This document shows positions 33,729-42,458 of a stretch of 64,000 nt of DNA, in pieces. A program made the position numbers and the translations under genes. Each line of letters starts with the position of its first letter. The stretch's first letter is position 1. Origin of the DNA: Phycisphaera sp. (GTDB lineage Bacteria > Planctomycetota > Phycisphaerae > Phycisphaerales > Zrk34); assembly GCA_016125285.1 (NCBI GenBank), contig WGMA01000006.1, positions 1 to 64,000 of the forward strand. The letters run 5' to 3'. The notes under the pieces are model-generated. The model was given only the letters and a program-made list of their open reading frames with translations, was not told the DNA's origin and searched no databases.

Positions 33729-36320
33729 TCACTTGTCGTGAAACACCTGGTGGTCCGGATTGCCGCCGGAGATGAGGTAAGCCATCAGGTCCTTCAGCTC
33801 GTCGGCATTCATCGTGTAGATCAGACCCGGCGGCATCATCGACACGGCCGAGGGCTCAACCTTCTTCACGTCGCCGGCCGGGATCTTCTCGACGCGGCTC
33901 GGGTCGAACGCGGAGGTGACCAGCGCCAGCTCGTGCTCGTTGCGGTAGATGACCTTTCCGTAATACACCTTGCCGTCGTTCAGCGTGACCTGGCTGGCCT
34001 GGTACTGATCCGAAATCGTTTTGCTCGGTTCGAGGATCGAGGTCACGATGTCCTGGATGGCGAACCGGTTGCCGAGCGATCCAAGGTCGGGCCCGGCGTA
34101 CCCGCCCCGGCCTTTGATGCGATGGCACGCGACGCACTTGCCCGCGGAGAACATGCGCTCGCCGTTCTCGTAGCTCCGTCCGTGCAGCGGCTGCTTGAAC
34201 AACGCCATGACGCTGTCCTGCGTCCACGCCTGCCCGGGGCCCTTGGGCCGCGGCAGCTTGTCCAGGTCGACCACCGCCACCTCGCCGATCAGCCAGTCGA
34301 CCGCCCTGGCCTCTTCGGGCGAGAGGTGTTGGATCGCGTCTTCCCGGATCGCGCGAACATGACCGATGTAGCTCTTGCCGCCGCTCTTGGTCAGCGAGTC
34401 TTTGAGCCAGCCGAAGTAGTACTTGCGACTCTCCAGCGTCCAGCCCGTTTTGACCTGACGCAGCAGGTACGCGTACTCGATGTTCTGCGCGTTCGGCGAG
34501 TTGGCCATCGACGCGAGGATCGCCTGGCCGTACTCGTGACGCTTGAGCATCTCCGTGTCATACCGGACCGCCTGCGTGTGTGTCTCTTTCATCAGTTCGA
34601 TCGTCTTGGCCACGACCGTCGGCGCGTTCAGGTAGCTCATCACCCGGCACAGTTCCGTGTTCAGCGCCGTGTTGTCGCCCGGATAGAACCGGTCGAGCTG
34701 GGCGATCATCGCTGACGCCGACGCGTCGGTCGGCCTGTCCATCCGGATCAGGCACAGCGACGTCGCGCGAAGGTAGGCCAGGCGATCGTCCTGCGGCAGC
34801 TTTTCGAAATCGATCGTCAGCAGCTTCCTGAACACCGCGTCACCGAGAGATCGGTCGCCGAGCCGAGCCAGCGCGATGACGCCGTAGATCGCGCGACGCG
34901 GCTGCGTTTCGTTCAGCACGCGGTCGCGCCACAGGTCGACGCTTTGATTCTCGATCGCGATGCGCGCCGCGTAGCGGATCCGGCGGTCGTCGTCGCCGAG
35001 GTAGGGCCACGCCTTGTCGATCGCGACCTGACCGGCGTTGTGATCGCCGTGGTACCGCTCCAGCGAATGGCGCAGGTCCCGCAGCGATTGGTTCTTGACA
35101 TGCGGCGCGGCCTGGCCGGGCTTGTCCGGGTTCGTGGGACGCACGCGGTACAGCTTCGAAGCGGTATTGCGTCCGCCGACGATGAAGTACATGTTCCCGT
35201 CGGGGCCGAACCGCATCGCGGCGATGTTCAACGGCGAACCGCTCAGGAACTCCCGCTTCGTGGCGCGGTAGCTCGAACCGTCTTCGATCAGATCGACGAC
35301 GTAGATCGTGCCGAACGTCCAGTCGCAGACAAACAGCTTGTCCTGATACGCCTTGGGGAAACACGAGTGATCCGCGAACGACATGCCCGTCGGCGACCCG
35401 GGCCCGACGTTCAGCACGGGTCCGACGCTGTCGGCAAAGTACTCCGGCCACTTGGCCGTGCCGTTGCGCCAGCCGAACTCGCTGCCGGAGGTCACGTGGC
35501 AGATCCGGGTGGGCCGGTACCACGGGCAGCCGATATCGAACTCCAGGTCGGAATCGAACGTGAACAACTCGCCCTCGGGATTGATCGCCATGTCGACGCA
35601 GTTGCGAAAGCCCGACCCGATGAGCGTCCACTGACCGCCATCCGGCGAGATCCGGCAGATCCACCCGCCCGGTGCGCGGACGCTCGTGGCGTGGCCCATC
35701 GCGTCGGGCATGGCTTCGATCAGCACGTCCTTGCCCCACACCCGCGGCAGCCGCGTGTCGACGCCGTCGGGCAGGCGTCCGTAGTTGCCCGACACCAGAT
35801 AGATCGCCTTGCCGTCTTCCGAGAGAACGATGTGGTGCGCCGAGTGTTCCCAGCCCATCGTCAATCGCTTGATGAGCGTGAACCTGTCGTACTGATCATC
35901 GCCGTCGGTGTCCTGGCAGCGGTAGAAGCCCTTCATCGTCGACATATAAAGACTGTCGAACGCGTAAAGAAACCCCAGCGCCCCGCCGACCTTACGCTCG
36001 CCCCAATCGACCGGCTCGTAAGGAAAGCCGTGGAGACTCTCGACGTGAATCTCCGAACCCCGGTCCGACGCGCTGGGAAGCGTCACCCGAAACACGCCCT
36101 TGTCGTCCTGATCGGACACGATCAGTCGCCCCTTCGGATCAAACGCCATCGACACCCACGACCCCTGCGAACGCGGCACCTCGTAGAGCAGCTCGACATC
36201 GAAACCTTCCTGGATATTGATGTGGGTGTCGGCGTCGAGCCGGTAGCTCGCGGCGATCGGCTGCCCCTGCGCGGCCAGACACGACGCGAGCACCAGACAG
36301 ATGGTCATCAAGTATCGCAT
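33729..36320 (-). CDS. PVC-type haem-binding CxxCH protein (propeller - HEAT-like - cytochrome c)
   Basis: 863 residues. The signal sequence ends LASC-LAAQ, which fits a lipobox (Cys14), so it may be a lipoprotein. A six-bladed NHL/glucose-dehydrogenase-like propeller covers about 35-390 (WVSMAFDPKGRLIVSD, MRFGPDGNMYFIVGG). A helical HEAT-like region follows (about 400-600). The C-terminal cytochrome c domain has CVACH near residue 728, with PPGLIYTMNADELKDLMAYL supplying the distal Met region. This three-part form is a well-known planctomycete/Verrucomicrobia family, presumed to act as a periplasmic electron-transfer or dehydrogenase subunit. The gene is convergent with the RND gene, 4 nt apart. 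Confidence 0.92.
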   Translation of the reverse strand: MRYLMTICLVLASCLAAQGQPIAASYRLDADTHINIQEGFDVELLYEVPRSQGSWVSMAFDPKGRLIVSDQDDKGVFRVTLPSASDRGSEIHVESLHGFPYEPVDWGERKVGGALGFLYAFDSLYMSTMKGFYRCQDTDGDDQYDRFTLIKRLTMGWEHSAHHIVLSEDGKAIYLVSGNYGRLPDGVDTRLPRVWGKDVLIEAMPDAMGHATSVRAPGGWICRISPDGGQWTLIGSGFRNCVDMAINPEGELFTFDSDLEFDIGCPWYRPTRICHVTSGSEFGWRNGTAKWPEYFADSVGPVLNVGPGSPTGMSFADHSCFPKAYQDKLFVCDWTFGTIYVVDLIEDGSSYRATKREFLSGSPLNIAAMRFGPDGNMYFIVGGRNTASKLYRVRPTNPDKPGQAAPHVKNQSLRDLRHSLERYHGDHNAGQVAIDKAWPYLGDDDRRIRYAARIAIENQSVDLWRDRVLNETQPRRAIYGVIALARLGDRSLGDAVFRKLLTIDFEKLPQDDRLAYLRATSLCLIRMDRPTDASASAMIAQLDRFYPGDNTALNTELCRVMSYLNAPTVVAKTIELMKETHTQAVRYDTEMLKRHEYGQAILASMANSPNAQNIEYAYLLRQVKTGWTLESRKYYFGWLKDSLTKSGGKSYIGHVRAIREDAIQHLSPEEARAVDWLIGEVAVVDLDKLPRPKGPGQAWTQDSVMALFKQPLHGRSYENGERMFSAGKCVACHRIKGRGGYAGPDLGSLGNRFAIQDIVTSILEPSKTISDQYQASQVTLNDGKVYYGKVIYRNEHELALVTSAFDPSRVEKIPAGDVKKVEPSAVSMMPPGLIYTMNADELKDLMAYLISGGNPDHQVFHDK

Positions 36321-36838
36321 GAACCCTCTCGCGGTTGGATGAATCGAGCCGTTGCGTTTTAAGAATGCGGCGGCGTCGTTCCCTAAACTCTACCACACTT
36401 CTCCGCGTGCCTCTGATCCGTCCCGCCACGCTCACCGATATGCCGCAAGAAGACCGTCGGGCGCACGGGTCGCGCCTTCCGACCGGAGCCGACGAAGATC
36501 AGCGCGGCCTTCGAGAAAGGCCCGAGTGCTCAACCGCGGTGAGCGAGAGCGGGGCGCGTGTCGCAACGCCGGCGGTCAGCGGTTCGCGTCGTCGGCTTGC
36601 CGCGCGAACGATTCGAGCTTGCCGCCGGTCATCTCGCCGTCGCGCCTGGAGCAACGTCGAACGGGTTGGGGAGAGTCGGCCGTGTCGGCGATCCAGAGCC
36701 GGCGGACATCGGGGGCAAGCCCGCGTCGCGCCGGTGCGCACGGCGCGACCGGAAAAGAGCAGGCCGATTGAGGCCCGGATCGGGGGTATTCACCGGCTGT
36801 TCGGGCGCGTCTTTCGCCGATGGGTGACCCATTCGCGC

Positions 36839-36870
36839 CCCGTTGGCGCCCCTTTTTGTCCCGTTGGCGC
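36839..36870 (+). repeat. two copies of an 11-bp direct repeat at 21-bp spacing
   Basis: CCCGTTGGCGC occurs at 36839-36849 and 36860-36870, separated by a run rich in C and T. The 21-bp period equals two helical turns, as expected for a pair of protein-binding sites on one DNA face. It is about 300 bp before recA. Confidence 0.45.
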
Positions 36871-37089
36871 ACCATGTTTTTCGACGCATTCCGGGCGGGC
36901 GGCGACGTGTTTGCAGTGGTTTACGTCAATTCCGGGTCGCCGAGACGTCGTAAGTCTCGATCTGACGTACCCCGCGAAGCAACCCGGCGTGTCCCGCAAC
37001 GTCGGCGCGCACGGCATGACACCGCGTGTCGGCCGATAACGCGCCGAGTGCGTGTTCAAAAATAGGTGAATAAAATCCGAACAAGACCC

Positions 37090-37117
37090 TTGACAACAGC
37101 CGAACATAGTGTAACCT
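37090..37117 (+). promoter_or_regulatory. recA promoter with a possible damage-response site
   Basis: TTGACA at 37090-37095 and TAACCT at 37112-37117 are 16 nt apart. The sequence CGAACATAGTGT at 37101-37112 fills the spacer and has one half (CGAAC) of a Gram-positive-type LexA box but a poor second half. Regulation by LexA is therefore only possible, not shown. Confidence 0.6.
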
Positions 37118-37173
37118 GACATGAACCAAACACGGGTTTTGCAACATCGTTGATTCACAGGAGCGCAGCAGAT

Positions 37174-38310
37174 ATGGTAGCCACCGCGACAAAATCGACC
37201 GGGAAATCCAGAAACAACGGTTCGGCCACAGGGAAGGGCAGTGACATGGCCAAGAGCGGCAAGGACGGACGGGAAACGGCGTTGAATCAGGCCGTGTCGC
37301 AGATCGAGCGGGCCTTCGGCAAGGGCTCGATCATGCGGCTCGACGACGATCCGACGCTGATCCTCCCGGGCATCTCGACCGGGGCGATCAGCCTCGACCT
37401 GGCGCTGGGCGGCAGCGGCATCCCCAACGGCCGCGTGTGCGAGTTCTTCGGGCCCGAGTCGTCGGGTAAGACGACGCTGGCGCTGCACGTGGTGGCCTCG
37501 GCGCAGAAGGACGGCGGGGTGGCGGCGTTCATCGACGCCGAGCACGCGCTGGACCCGACGTGGGCCCGCCGCATCGGCGTCGACCTCGAGAACCTCCTCG
37601 TCTCGCAGCCCGACACCGGCGAACAGGCGCTGGAGATCTGCGAACTGCTCGTGCGGTCCAACGCGGTCGATGTCATCGTCGTCGACTCGGTCGCGGCCCT
37701 GATCCCGCGTGCGGAGATCGAGGGCGAGATGGGCGACGCGCACGTCGGCCTACAGGCCCGCCTGATGAGCCAGGCCCTCCGCAAGCTCACCGGCGCCATC
37801 GCCAAGTCGCGCTGCACCGTCATCTTCATCAACCAGCTCCGCGAGAAGATCGGCGTGATGTTCGGCAACCCCGAGACCACGCCCGGCGGCCGCGCCCTCA
37901 AGTTCTACAGCTCCATCCGCCTCGACATCCGCCGCACCGGCTGGATCAAGGACGGCGACACGGCCGTCGGCTCGCGTGTCCGCGCGAAAGTCGTGAAAAA
38001 CAAGGTCGCGCCGCCGTTCCGCATGGCGGAGTTCGACATCATGTTCAACGAAGGCATCAGCGCCACCGGCGACCTGCTCGACCTGGCCGTCGAGGAGAAG
38101 GTCGTGGACAAGAGCGGGGCGTGGTTCAGCTTCGGCGACGTCCGCCTCGGCCAGGGCCGCGAGAACTCCAAGCAGTTCCTCAAGGACAACCCCGACCTGT
38201 TCTCCGAGATCCACCAGCAGGTGATGATCAAGAAGGGCGTCGTGAAGCCGAGCACGGGCGACTCCAGCGTCGCGACCGACGACGCGGACGCCGACAGCGG
38301 CGGCGACTAA
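37174..38310 (+). CDS. recA: recombinase A
   Basis: 378 residues as read from ATG 37174, which has AGGAG ten bases upstream. Another start, MAKSGKDG at 37246, has GGAAGG eight bases upstream and would give 354 residues, the usual RecA size; both are plausible. Walker A is GPESSGKT, Walker B is [10 protein letters not shown], and [13 protein letters not shown] and [22 protein letters not shown] are the loop regions. RecA pairs single strands with duplex DNA and drives LexA self-cleavage. The C-terminus is acidic ([10 protein letters not shown]), as usual. Confidence 0.97.
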   Translation: MVATATKSTGKSRNNGSATGKGSDMAKSGKDGRETALNQAVSQIERAFGKGSIMRLDDDPTLILPGISTGAISLDLALGGSGIPNGRVCEFFGPESSGKTTLALHVVASAQKDGGVAAFIDAEHALDPTWARRIGVDLENLLVSQPDTGEQALEICELLVRSNAVDVIVVDSVAALIPRAEIEGEMGDAHVGLQARLMSQALRKLTGAIAKSRCTVIFINQLREKIGVMFGNPETTPGGRALKFYSSIRLDIRRTGWIKDGDTAVGSRVRAKVVKNKVAPPFRMAEFDIMFNEGISATGDLLDLAVEEKVVDKSGAWFSFGDVRLGQGRENSKQFLKDNPDLFSEIHQQVMIKKGVVKPSTGDSSVATDDADADSGGD

Positions 38311-38895
38311 CGAATCGGGCGCGCCGCGCCATCGGCCGACGCCTTCCGGACCGCACGACGAACGGCAGGTCACCGACACGTGATCTGCCGCTCGCGTTTG
38401 AACGGGCCGTAAGCGGTTTGGCGACGGAGCGGGAGCGTCGCGCGCCGAGCCACACGTGATCTCGTCCGGCGTCGGCTTCGTGTCGCGTCGCGACCGGCAT
38501 CGCAACCGACGACCAAATCGGCGTCGAACCAGTATGCAGATCGGCGCCCGTGTCCCGCACGTTGCTGGTTTCCGATCGAGCGCGACCCGATTGCCGCGGC
38601 TGCGGCGCGGTGCGGGCTGCGGCGCGGGCATCGGCCCAATTCGGTCCGATCGGTCCACGACGGAGGCGACGCCGCGAGATTTTCGACGTGTCACCCTGAC
38701 GTATCGGGCGTCGCGGTGAGACTTTTTTGGCGTGTCAGACACACAAACGCCGGGGTTACGCACAAGTCATCCCGGCACGCCGTCGGGTCGGTTGCAAAAC
38801 CTCGCCGGTGACCATATTGTGACGCCTTTCACGGACGCCTCGACGTGGCAAGGTGTTCGGTAAGGTGACGCTGACCCATTGGGATAGATCCGCAG
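38311..38895. other. noncoding region between recA and nuoJ
   Basis: 585 bp with only weak, overlapping open frames on both strands. The decamer CACGTGATCT-like sequence occurs twice (about 38378 and 38453). The right-hand end holds the nuo promoter. No RNA gene was recognised. Confidence 0.55.
38792..38820 (+). promoter_or_regulatory. promoter of the nuoJ-N operon
   Basis: TTGCAA at 38792-38797 and TATTGT at 38815-38820 are separated by 17 nt, giving a leader of about 70 nt before nuoJ. Confidence 0.5.
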
Positions 38896-39867
38896 ATGGT
38901 GTACGCGGTTTATATCGCAGCGGTTCTCGGGGCACTGGCGGTGTACCTGATCCTGCCGCACGGCCGGTCGTGGGGCAAGGTTGGAGCGCTGTTGGGTCTG
39001 GCCGCGCTGGCTGGATTCATCGTGCTGGGCCTCCGCGAGATGACGGCCGATCAGGCGCCGGGCTTTTTCTATTACACGTTCACGGTGATCGCGATCGCGG
39101 CGGCGGTGCGGGTGATTACGCACGCGCGGCCGGTGTATTCGGCGCTGTACTTCGTGATGGTCGTGCTGAGCAGCGCGGGCCTGCTCGTGCTGCTGCAGGC
39201 GGAGTTCATGGCGTTCGCGATGGTGATCATCTACGGCGGCGCGATCCTCGTGACGTACATGTTCGTCATCATGCTCGCGACGCTGCCGGTGAGCTCCAAG
39301 GAGCCGGACACCGCCGCGGAGTACGACACGCACGCCCGTGAGCCGCTGCTGGCCGCGGTGATGGGCTTCGCGCTGATCGCGGCGATGGGCAACGTGCTGT
39401 TCGCCGAGGGCGGCCTGCCCGAGGCCGCGCCGACCCGCGACGCGGCCGTGGCTCGTGTCGAGGCCAACCTGCGTGCGATGCCCGGCAAGTTCGACAGCCC
39501 GTCGGCCCTGGCGAAGCTCGAGTCGGTGATGAAGGCCAACGGCCTGATCGAGCCCAACGAGAAGGTCAAGGGCGTCGACGTCAGCCGCGGCTTCGACGAG
39601 GGCCAGATCGAGGTCGTGACGCCCGGCAGCGCCGACGGCGGCGAGTCGGCCCAGCACTACGTGGCGTTCGACGCGGACCTGCTCAACGAGGTCGTGGCGA
39701 ACATCGACTTCGTCGGACTGAACCTGTTCCAGACGCACACGCTGGGCATCGAGCTGGCGGGTGTGATCCTGCTGATGGCGATGGTGGGGGCGATCGTGAT
39801 CGCGCAGCGGAAGCTGCCTCACGGATCGCCGCCGGACCGGCCCACGTCGGGCCCGGCCGAGAGCTAA
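38896..39867 (+). CDS. nuoJ: NADH-quinone oxidoreductase subunit J, extended
   Basis: 323 residues, far longer than the usual 170-200. The standard NuoJ core is present from about residue 60 (FYYTFTVIAIAAAVRVITHARPVYSALY) through MAFAMVIIYGGAILVTYMFVIML. Two additional helices precede it (residues 1-46), and a hydrophilic loop of about 110 residues (about 160-275) sits between the fourth core helix and the last helix (GIELAGVILLMAMVGAIVIA). NuoJ is part of the proton-translocating membrane arm of complex I, near the quinone entry. It is first in a five-gene operon. Confidence 0.93.
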   Translation: MVYAVYIAAVLGALAVYLILPHGRSWGKVGALLGLAALAGFIVLGLREMTADQAPGFFYYTFTVIAIAAAVRVITHARPVYSALYFVMVVLSSAGLLVLLQAEFMAFAMVIIYGGAILVTYMFVIMLATLPVSSKEPDTAAEYDTHAREPLLAAVMGFALIAAMGNVLFAEGGLPEAAPTRDAAVARVEANLRAMPGKFDSPSALAKLESVMKANGLIEPNEKVKGVDVSRGFDEGQIEVVTPGSADGGESAQHYVAFDADLLNEVVANIDFVGLNLFQTHTLGIELAGVILLMAMVGAIVIAQRKLPHGSPPDRPTSGPAES

Positions 39868-39885
39868 CACACGGAAGCGAACGAC

Positions 39886-40206
39886 ATGATCGATCCGCTC
39901 AACGACATGGTGCTGACCCATTACCTGCTGACCGGCGCGGTGCTGTTCGGTCTGGGGATGATCGGCTTCGTGGCGAGGCGGAACCTGATCGTGATGTTCC
40001 TGTGCACGGAGATGATGTTCCAGGGCATCGTCATCACGCTCGTCGCCTTCAGCCGCTACCACATGAATTTCGACGGGCAGGTGTTCGTGATCTTCGTGCT
40101 GACGATCGCCGCGGCGGAGGCCGCGATGGCGCTGGGCCTGGTGGTGTACCTGTACCGACGCAAGCACTCGCTGGACGCCGACGTCTGGTCGCAGATGAAC
40201 GGATAA
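39886..40206 (+). CDS. nuoK: NADH-quinone oxidoreductase subunit K
   Basis: 106 residues, normal for NuoK, with three helices. MIGFVARRNLIVMFLCTEMMFQGI carries the conserved membrane Glu in helix 2 and NFDGQVFVIFVLTIAAAEAAMALGL the second Glu in helix 3, both needed for proton transfer. GGAAG precedes the ATG. The stop is followed at once by GAGGAGGA (40207-40214), which looks like the original ribosome binding site of nuoL. Confidence 0.96.
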   Translation: MIDPLNDMVLTHYLLTGAVLFGLGMIGFVARRNLIVMFLCTEMMFQGIVITLVAFSRYHMNFDGQVFVIFVLTIAAAEAAMALGLVVYLYRRKHSLDADVWSQMNG

Positions 40207-40213
40207 GAGGAGG

Positions 40214-40313
40214 ATTTTTGATTTTTGATTTTTGAATTTCGACCTGGCGACTCGGCGCATCGGTGCGTCGAAGCGTGCCGCGAAATCCAAAATCAAAAAT
40301 CCAAAATCAAAAA
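40214..40313. repeat. A/T-rich inverted repeat between nuoK and nuoL
   Basis: Left arm 40214-40241 (three units of TTTTTGA, then ATTTCG) and right arm 40281-40313 (CGAAAT, then units of CCAAAATCAAAAAT) form an imperfect hairpin around a G+C-rich loop. GAGGAGGA lies at its left foot and the nuoL ATG at its right foot. The units are unlike the surrounding G+C-rich coding sequence, as expected for a dispersed intergenic repeat. Confidence 0.8.
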
Positions 40314-42454
40314 TGATGCTGACTCTGGCTGACAGTGTGGACCTCGCGAAGTGGATCCCGGCGGCGCCGTTCCTGTCGATGGTGTTCTGCGCCGGGGCCT
40401 GCTGCTTCAAGAACGAGTTCGCCCGCAAAGCGTCGGCCTGGGTGACGATCGGCATGATCGCCTTCGCGTTCCTGCTGACGTGCATGCTCGCCAGCGGGTT
40501 CGGCGACGCGGCGACCGACGTCAACGGCCTGAAGTGGGTCCACGGCGCCGGGTTCGAGTGGATCAACATCGGCGACTTCTCGGCGAACTTCACCTTCTAC
40601 ATTGACACGCTGACGATCATCATGCTGTCGGTGGTCACGGGCATCGGCACGCTGATCGCCTGGTACGCGATGGGGTACATGGACGGCGACCCGGGCTACA
40701 GCCGCTTCTTCGCGTACATCAGCCTGTTCATCTTCGCGATGACGTGCCTGGTGATGGGCGACAACCTGCTGCTGCTGTACCTCGGCTGGGAGGGCGTGGG
40801 CCTCGCGTCGTACCTGCTGATCGGTTTCTACTACCGCAAGCCGTCGGCGATCGCCGCGGCGAAGAAGGCGTTCATCGTCAACCGCGTGGGCGACTTCGGC
40901 TTCGCGCTGGGTCTGATGGGCGTGTTCGTGGTGTTCGGCACGATCCAGTACGCCGACATCATCCCCGCGGCGCAGGCGATGCTCGATCACGCGCACGCCA
41001 GCGGGCTGCCCGAGAACGCCGCCGCGGCGCTGCACAAGGCCGAGCCTTTCTGGAACGGCGGCCACAAGACGCTGCTGCTCGCGGCGATCCCGTTCCTGCT
41101 GATGATGGGCGCGTTCGGCAAGTCGGCGCAGCTGCCGCTGCACGTGTGGTTGCCCGACGCGATGGAAGGCCCGACGCCCGTGTCGGCGCTGATCCACGCC
41201 GCGACGATGGTCACCGCCGGCGTCTACATGATCGCCCGGCTCATCACGGTGTTCCAGCTCAACCCCGAGGCGTTGCAGGTGATCGCGGCCGTCGGCGGCA
41301 TCACCGCGTTCTTCGCCGCGACCATCGCGATGTGCCAGTACGACCTCAAACGCGTCTGGGCCTACTCGACGATCTCGCAGCTCGGCTACATGTTCCTCGG
41401 CGTCGGCGTGCTGGCGACGGGCGGGGCGATCTTCCACCTCGTCACGCACGCGTTCTTCAAGGCCCTGCTGTTCCTCACCGCCGGCTCGGTCATGCACGCG
41501 ATGTCGGGACAGCTCGACCTCCGCAAGATCAGCGGCCTGCAGAGGAAGATGCCGGTCACCTGCTGGCTGATGTTCGCCGGTTGCCTGGCGCTGGCCGGCG
41601 TGCCCGGCACGTCGGGCTGGTTCTCGAAGGACATGATCCTCGTCGCCGCGTGGGAGCAGAACCAGATGCTGGCGTGGGTCGGCATCATCACGGCGCTGAT
41701 GACGGCGTTCTACACGTTCCGCCTGTGGTTCCGCGTGTTCATGGGCCCCGAGCGGTACGAGATGGGTCACGAGCATCACGGCTACCCGATGGACGAGCAT
41801 CACGGCGACGACCACGGCCATCACGCGCACGAGCCGCACGAGATGCCGATGATGATGAACCTGCCGCTGTTTGTGCTGGCGATCGGCGCCGTGCTGGGCG
41901 GCTTCATCTTCAGCGGCATGGGCATCATCGACATGGTCGACGCGTCGACGGCGCACGTGGCCGCGGCGCACGGACCGGCCGTGCAGCACGCCTCTGCCGC
42001 CGTGGCCGCCGCCGCGGAGAAGGCCGCGCACGAGGCCAAGGAACATGAAGAGTACCTGCACAACATGATCGGCTTCGGCACGGGCCTCGCCGGCGTCGGC
42101 ATGATCCTGCTCGCGGCGTTCTTCCACTGGTTCAACCGCGGTGCGGCGGACATCGTGCTGAAGTTCGCCCGGCCCGTGCAGACGCTGCTGTACAACAAGT
42201 ACTACATCGACGAACTCTACGACGCGATCATCCGCAAGCCGCTCAAGGGGCTGGCGTGGTTCAGCGATACGCTCGACGCGATGCTGGTCGACCAGACGGT
42301 GGTCGACGGCGTGGCGGGCGGCACGCCGCCGCTGATCGGTCGGATCCTCCGCACGCTGCAGCGCGGCTCGTTGCAGGGTTACGCACTGACGATGGGCCTC
42401 GGCCTCGTGGTGCTGGTGTTTCTGGTCGCCTGGAAGGTGCTGGTAAGTGGTTAA
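40313..42454 (+). CDS. nuoL: NADH-quinone oxidoreductase subunit L
   Basis: 713 residues from MMLTLADSVD. The upstream start at 40232 would translate the repeat and is not used. Antiporter-like core motifs are LLYLGWEGVGLASYLLIGF (Glu), LPLHVWLPDAMEGPTPVSALIHAATMV (with the Lys just before) and AYSTISQLGYM, all proton-channel blocks. A His/Asp-rich loop (EHHGYPMDEHHGDDHGHHAH, about residues 483-502) precedes the late helices, and the C-terminus has the amphipathic helix HL region. NuoL is the distal proton pump. The first ATG has no adjacent Shine-Dalgarno (see repeat). Confidence 0.96.
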   Translation: MMLTLADSVDLAKWIPAAPFLSMVFCAGACCFKNEFARKASAWVTIGMIAFAFLLTCMLASGFGDAATDVNGLKWVHGAGFEWINIGDFSANFTFYIDTLTIIMLSVVTGIGTLIAWYAMGYMDGDPGYSRFFAYISLFIFAMTCLVMGDNLLLLYLGWEGVGLASYLLIGFYYRKPSAIAAAKKAFIVNRVGDFGFALGLMGVFVVFGTIQYADIIPAAQAMLDHAHASGLPENAAAALHKAEPFWNGGHKTLLLAAIPFLLMMGAFGKSAQLPLHVWLPDAMEGPTPVSALIHAATMVTAGVYMIARLITVFQLNPEALQVIAAVGGITAFFAATIAMCQYDLKRVWAYSTISQLGYMFLGVGVLATGGAIFHLVTHAFFKALLFLTAGSVMHAMSGQLDLRKISGLQRKMPVTCWLMFAGCLALAGVPGTSGWFSKDMILVAAWEQNQMLAWVGIITALMTAFYTFRLWFRVFMGPERYEMGHEHHGYPMDEHHGDDHGHHAHEPHEMPMMMNLPLFVLAIGAVLGGFIFSGMGIIDMVDASTAHVAAAHGPAVQHASAAVAAAAEKAAHEAKEHEEYLHNMIGFGTGLAGVGMILLAAFFHWFNRGAADIVLKFARPVQTLLYNKYYIDELYDAIIRKPLKGLAWFSDTLDAMLVDQTVVDGVAGGTPPLIGRILRTLQRGSLQGYALTMGLGLVVLVFLVAWKVLVSG

Positions 42455-42458
42455 CGCA

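Larger units (their letters stand above)
36321..37173. other. long noncoding region upstream of recA
   Basis: About 850 bp without a supported gene. Several open frames up to 234 codons overlap each other on both strands, but they are Arg/Ser-rich, lack ribosome binding sites and have no family features. The right end carries the recA promoter. A tandem 11-bp repeat is at 36839-36870. The recA side (from about 37050) is clearly A+T-richer than the rest. No tRNA was recognised. Confidence 0.6.

Noticed and set aside
36335-37039. 234-codon frame upstream of recA
   Set aside because: Arg/Ser-rich, no ribosome binding site and no domain; overlapping frames on both strands look alike. Treated as noncoding.
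37101-37112. LexA box upstream of recA
   Set aside because: Only one half (CGAAC) matches the Gram-positive-type box; the second half fits poorly, so it is mentioned as a possibility within the promoter entry but not called as a site.
38370-38719. Small frames between recA and nuoJ
   Set aside because: No ribosome binding site, no hydrophobic or domain pattern, and opposite-strand frames overlap them.
40232-40312. Upstream start for nuoL
   Set aside because: It would translate the A/T-rich repeat into a Lys/Ser-rich leader unlike any NuoL; the ATG at 40313 begins the normal first helix.
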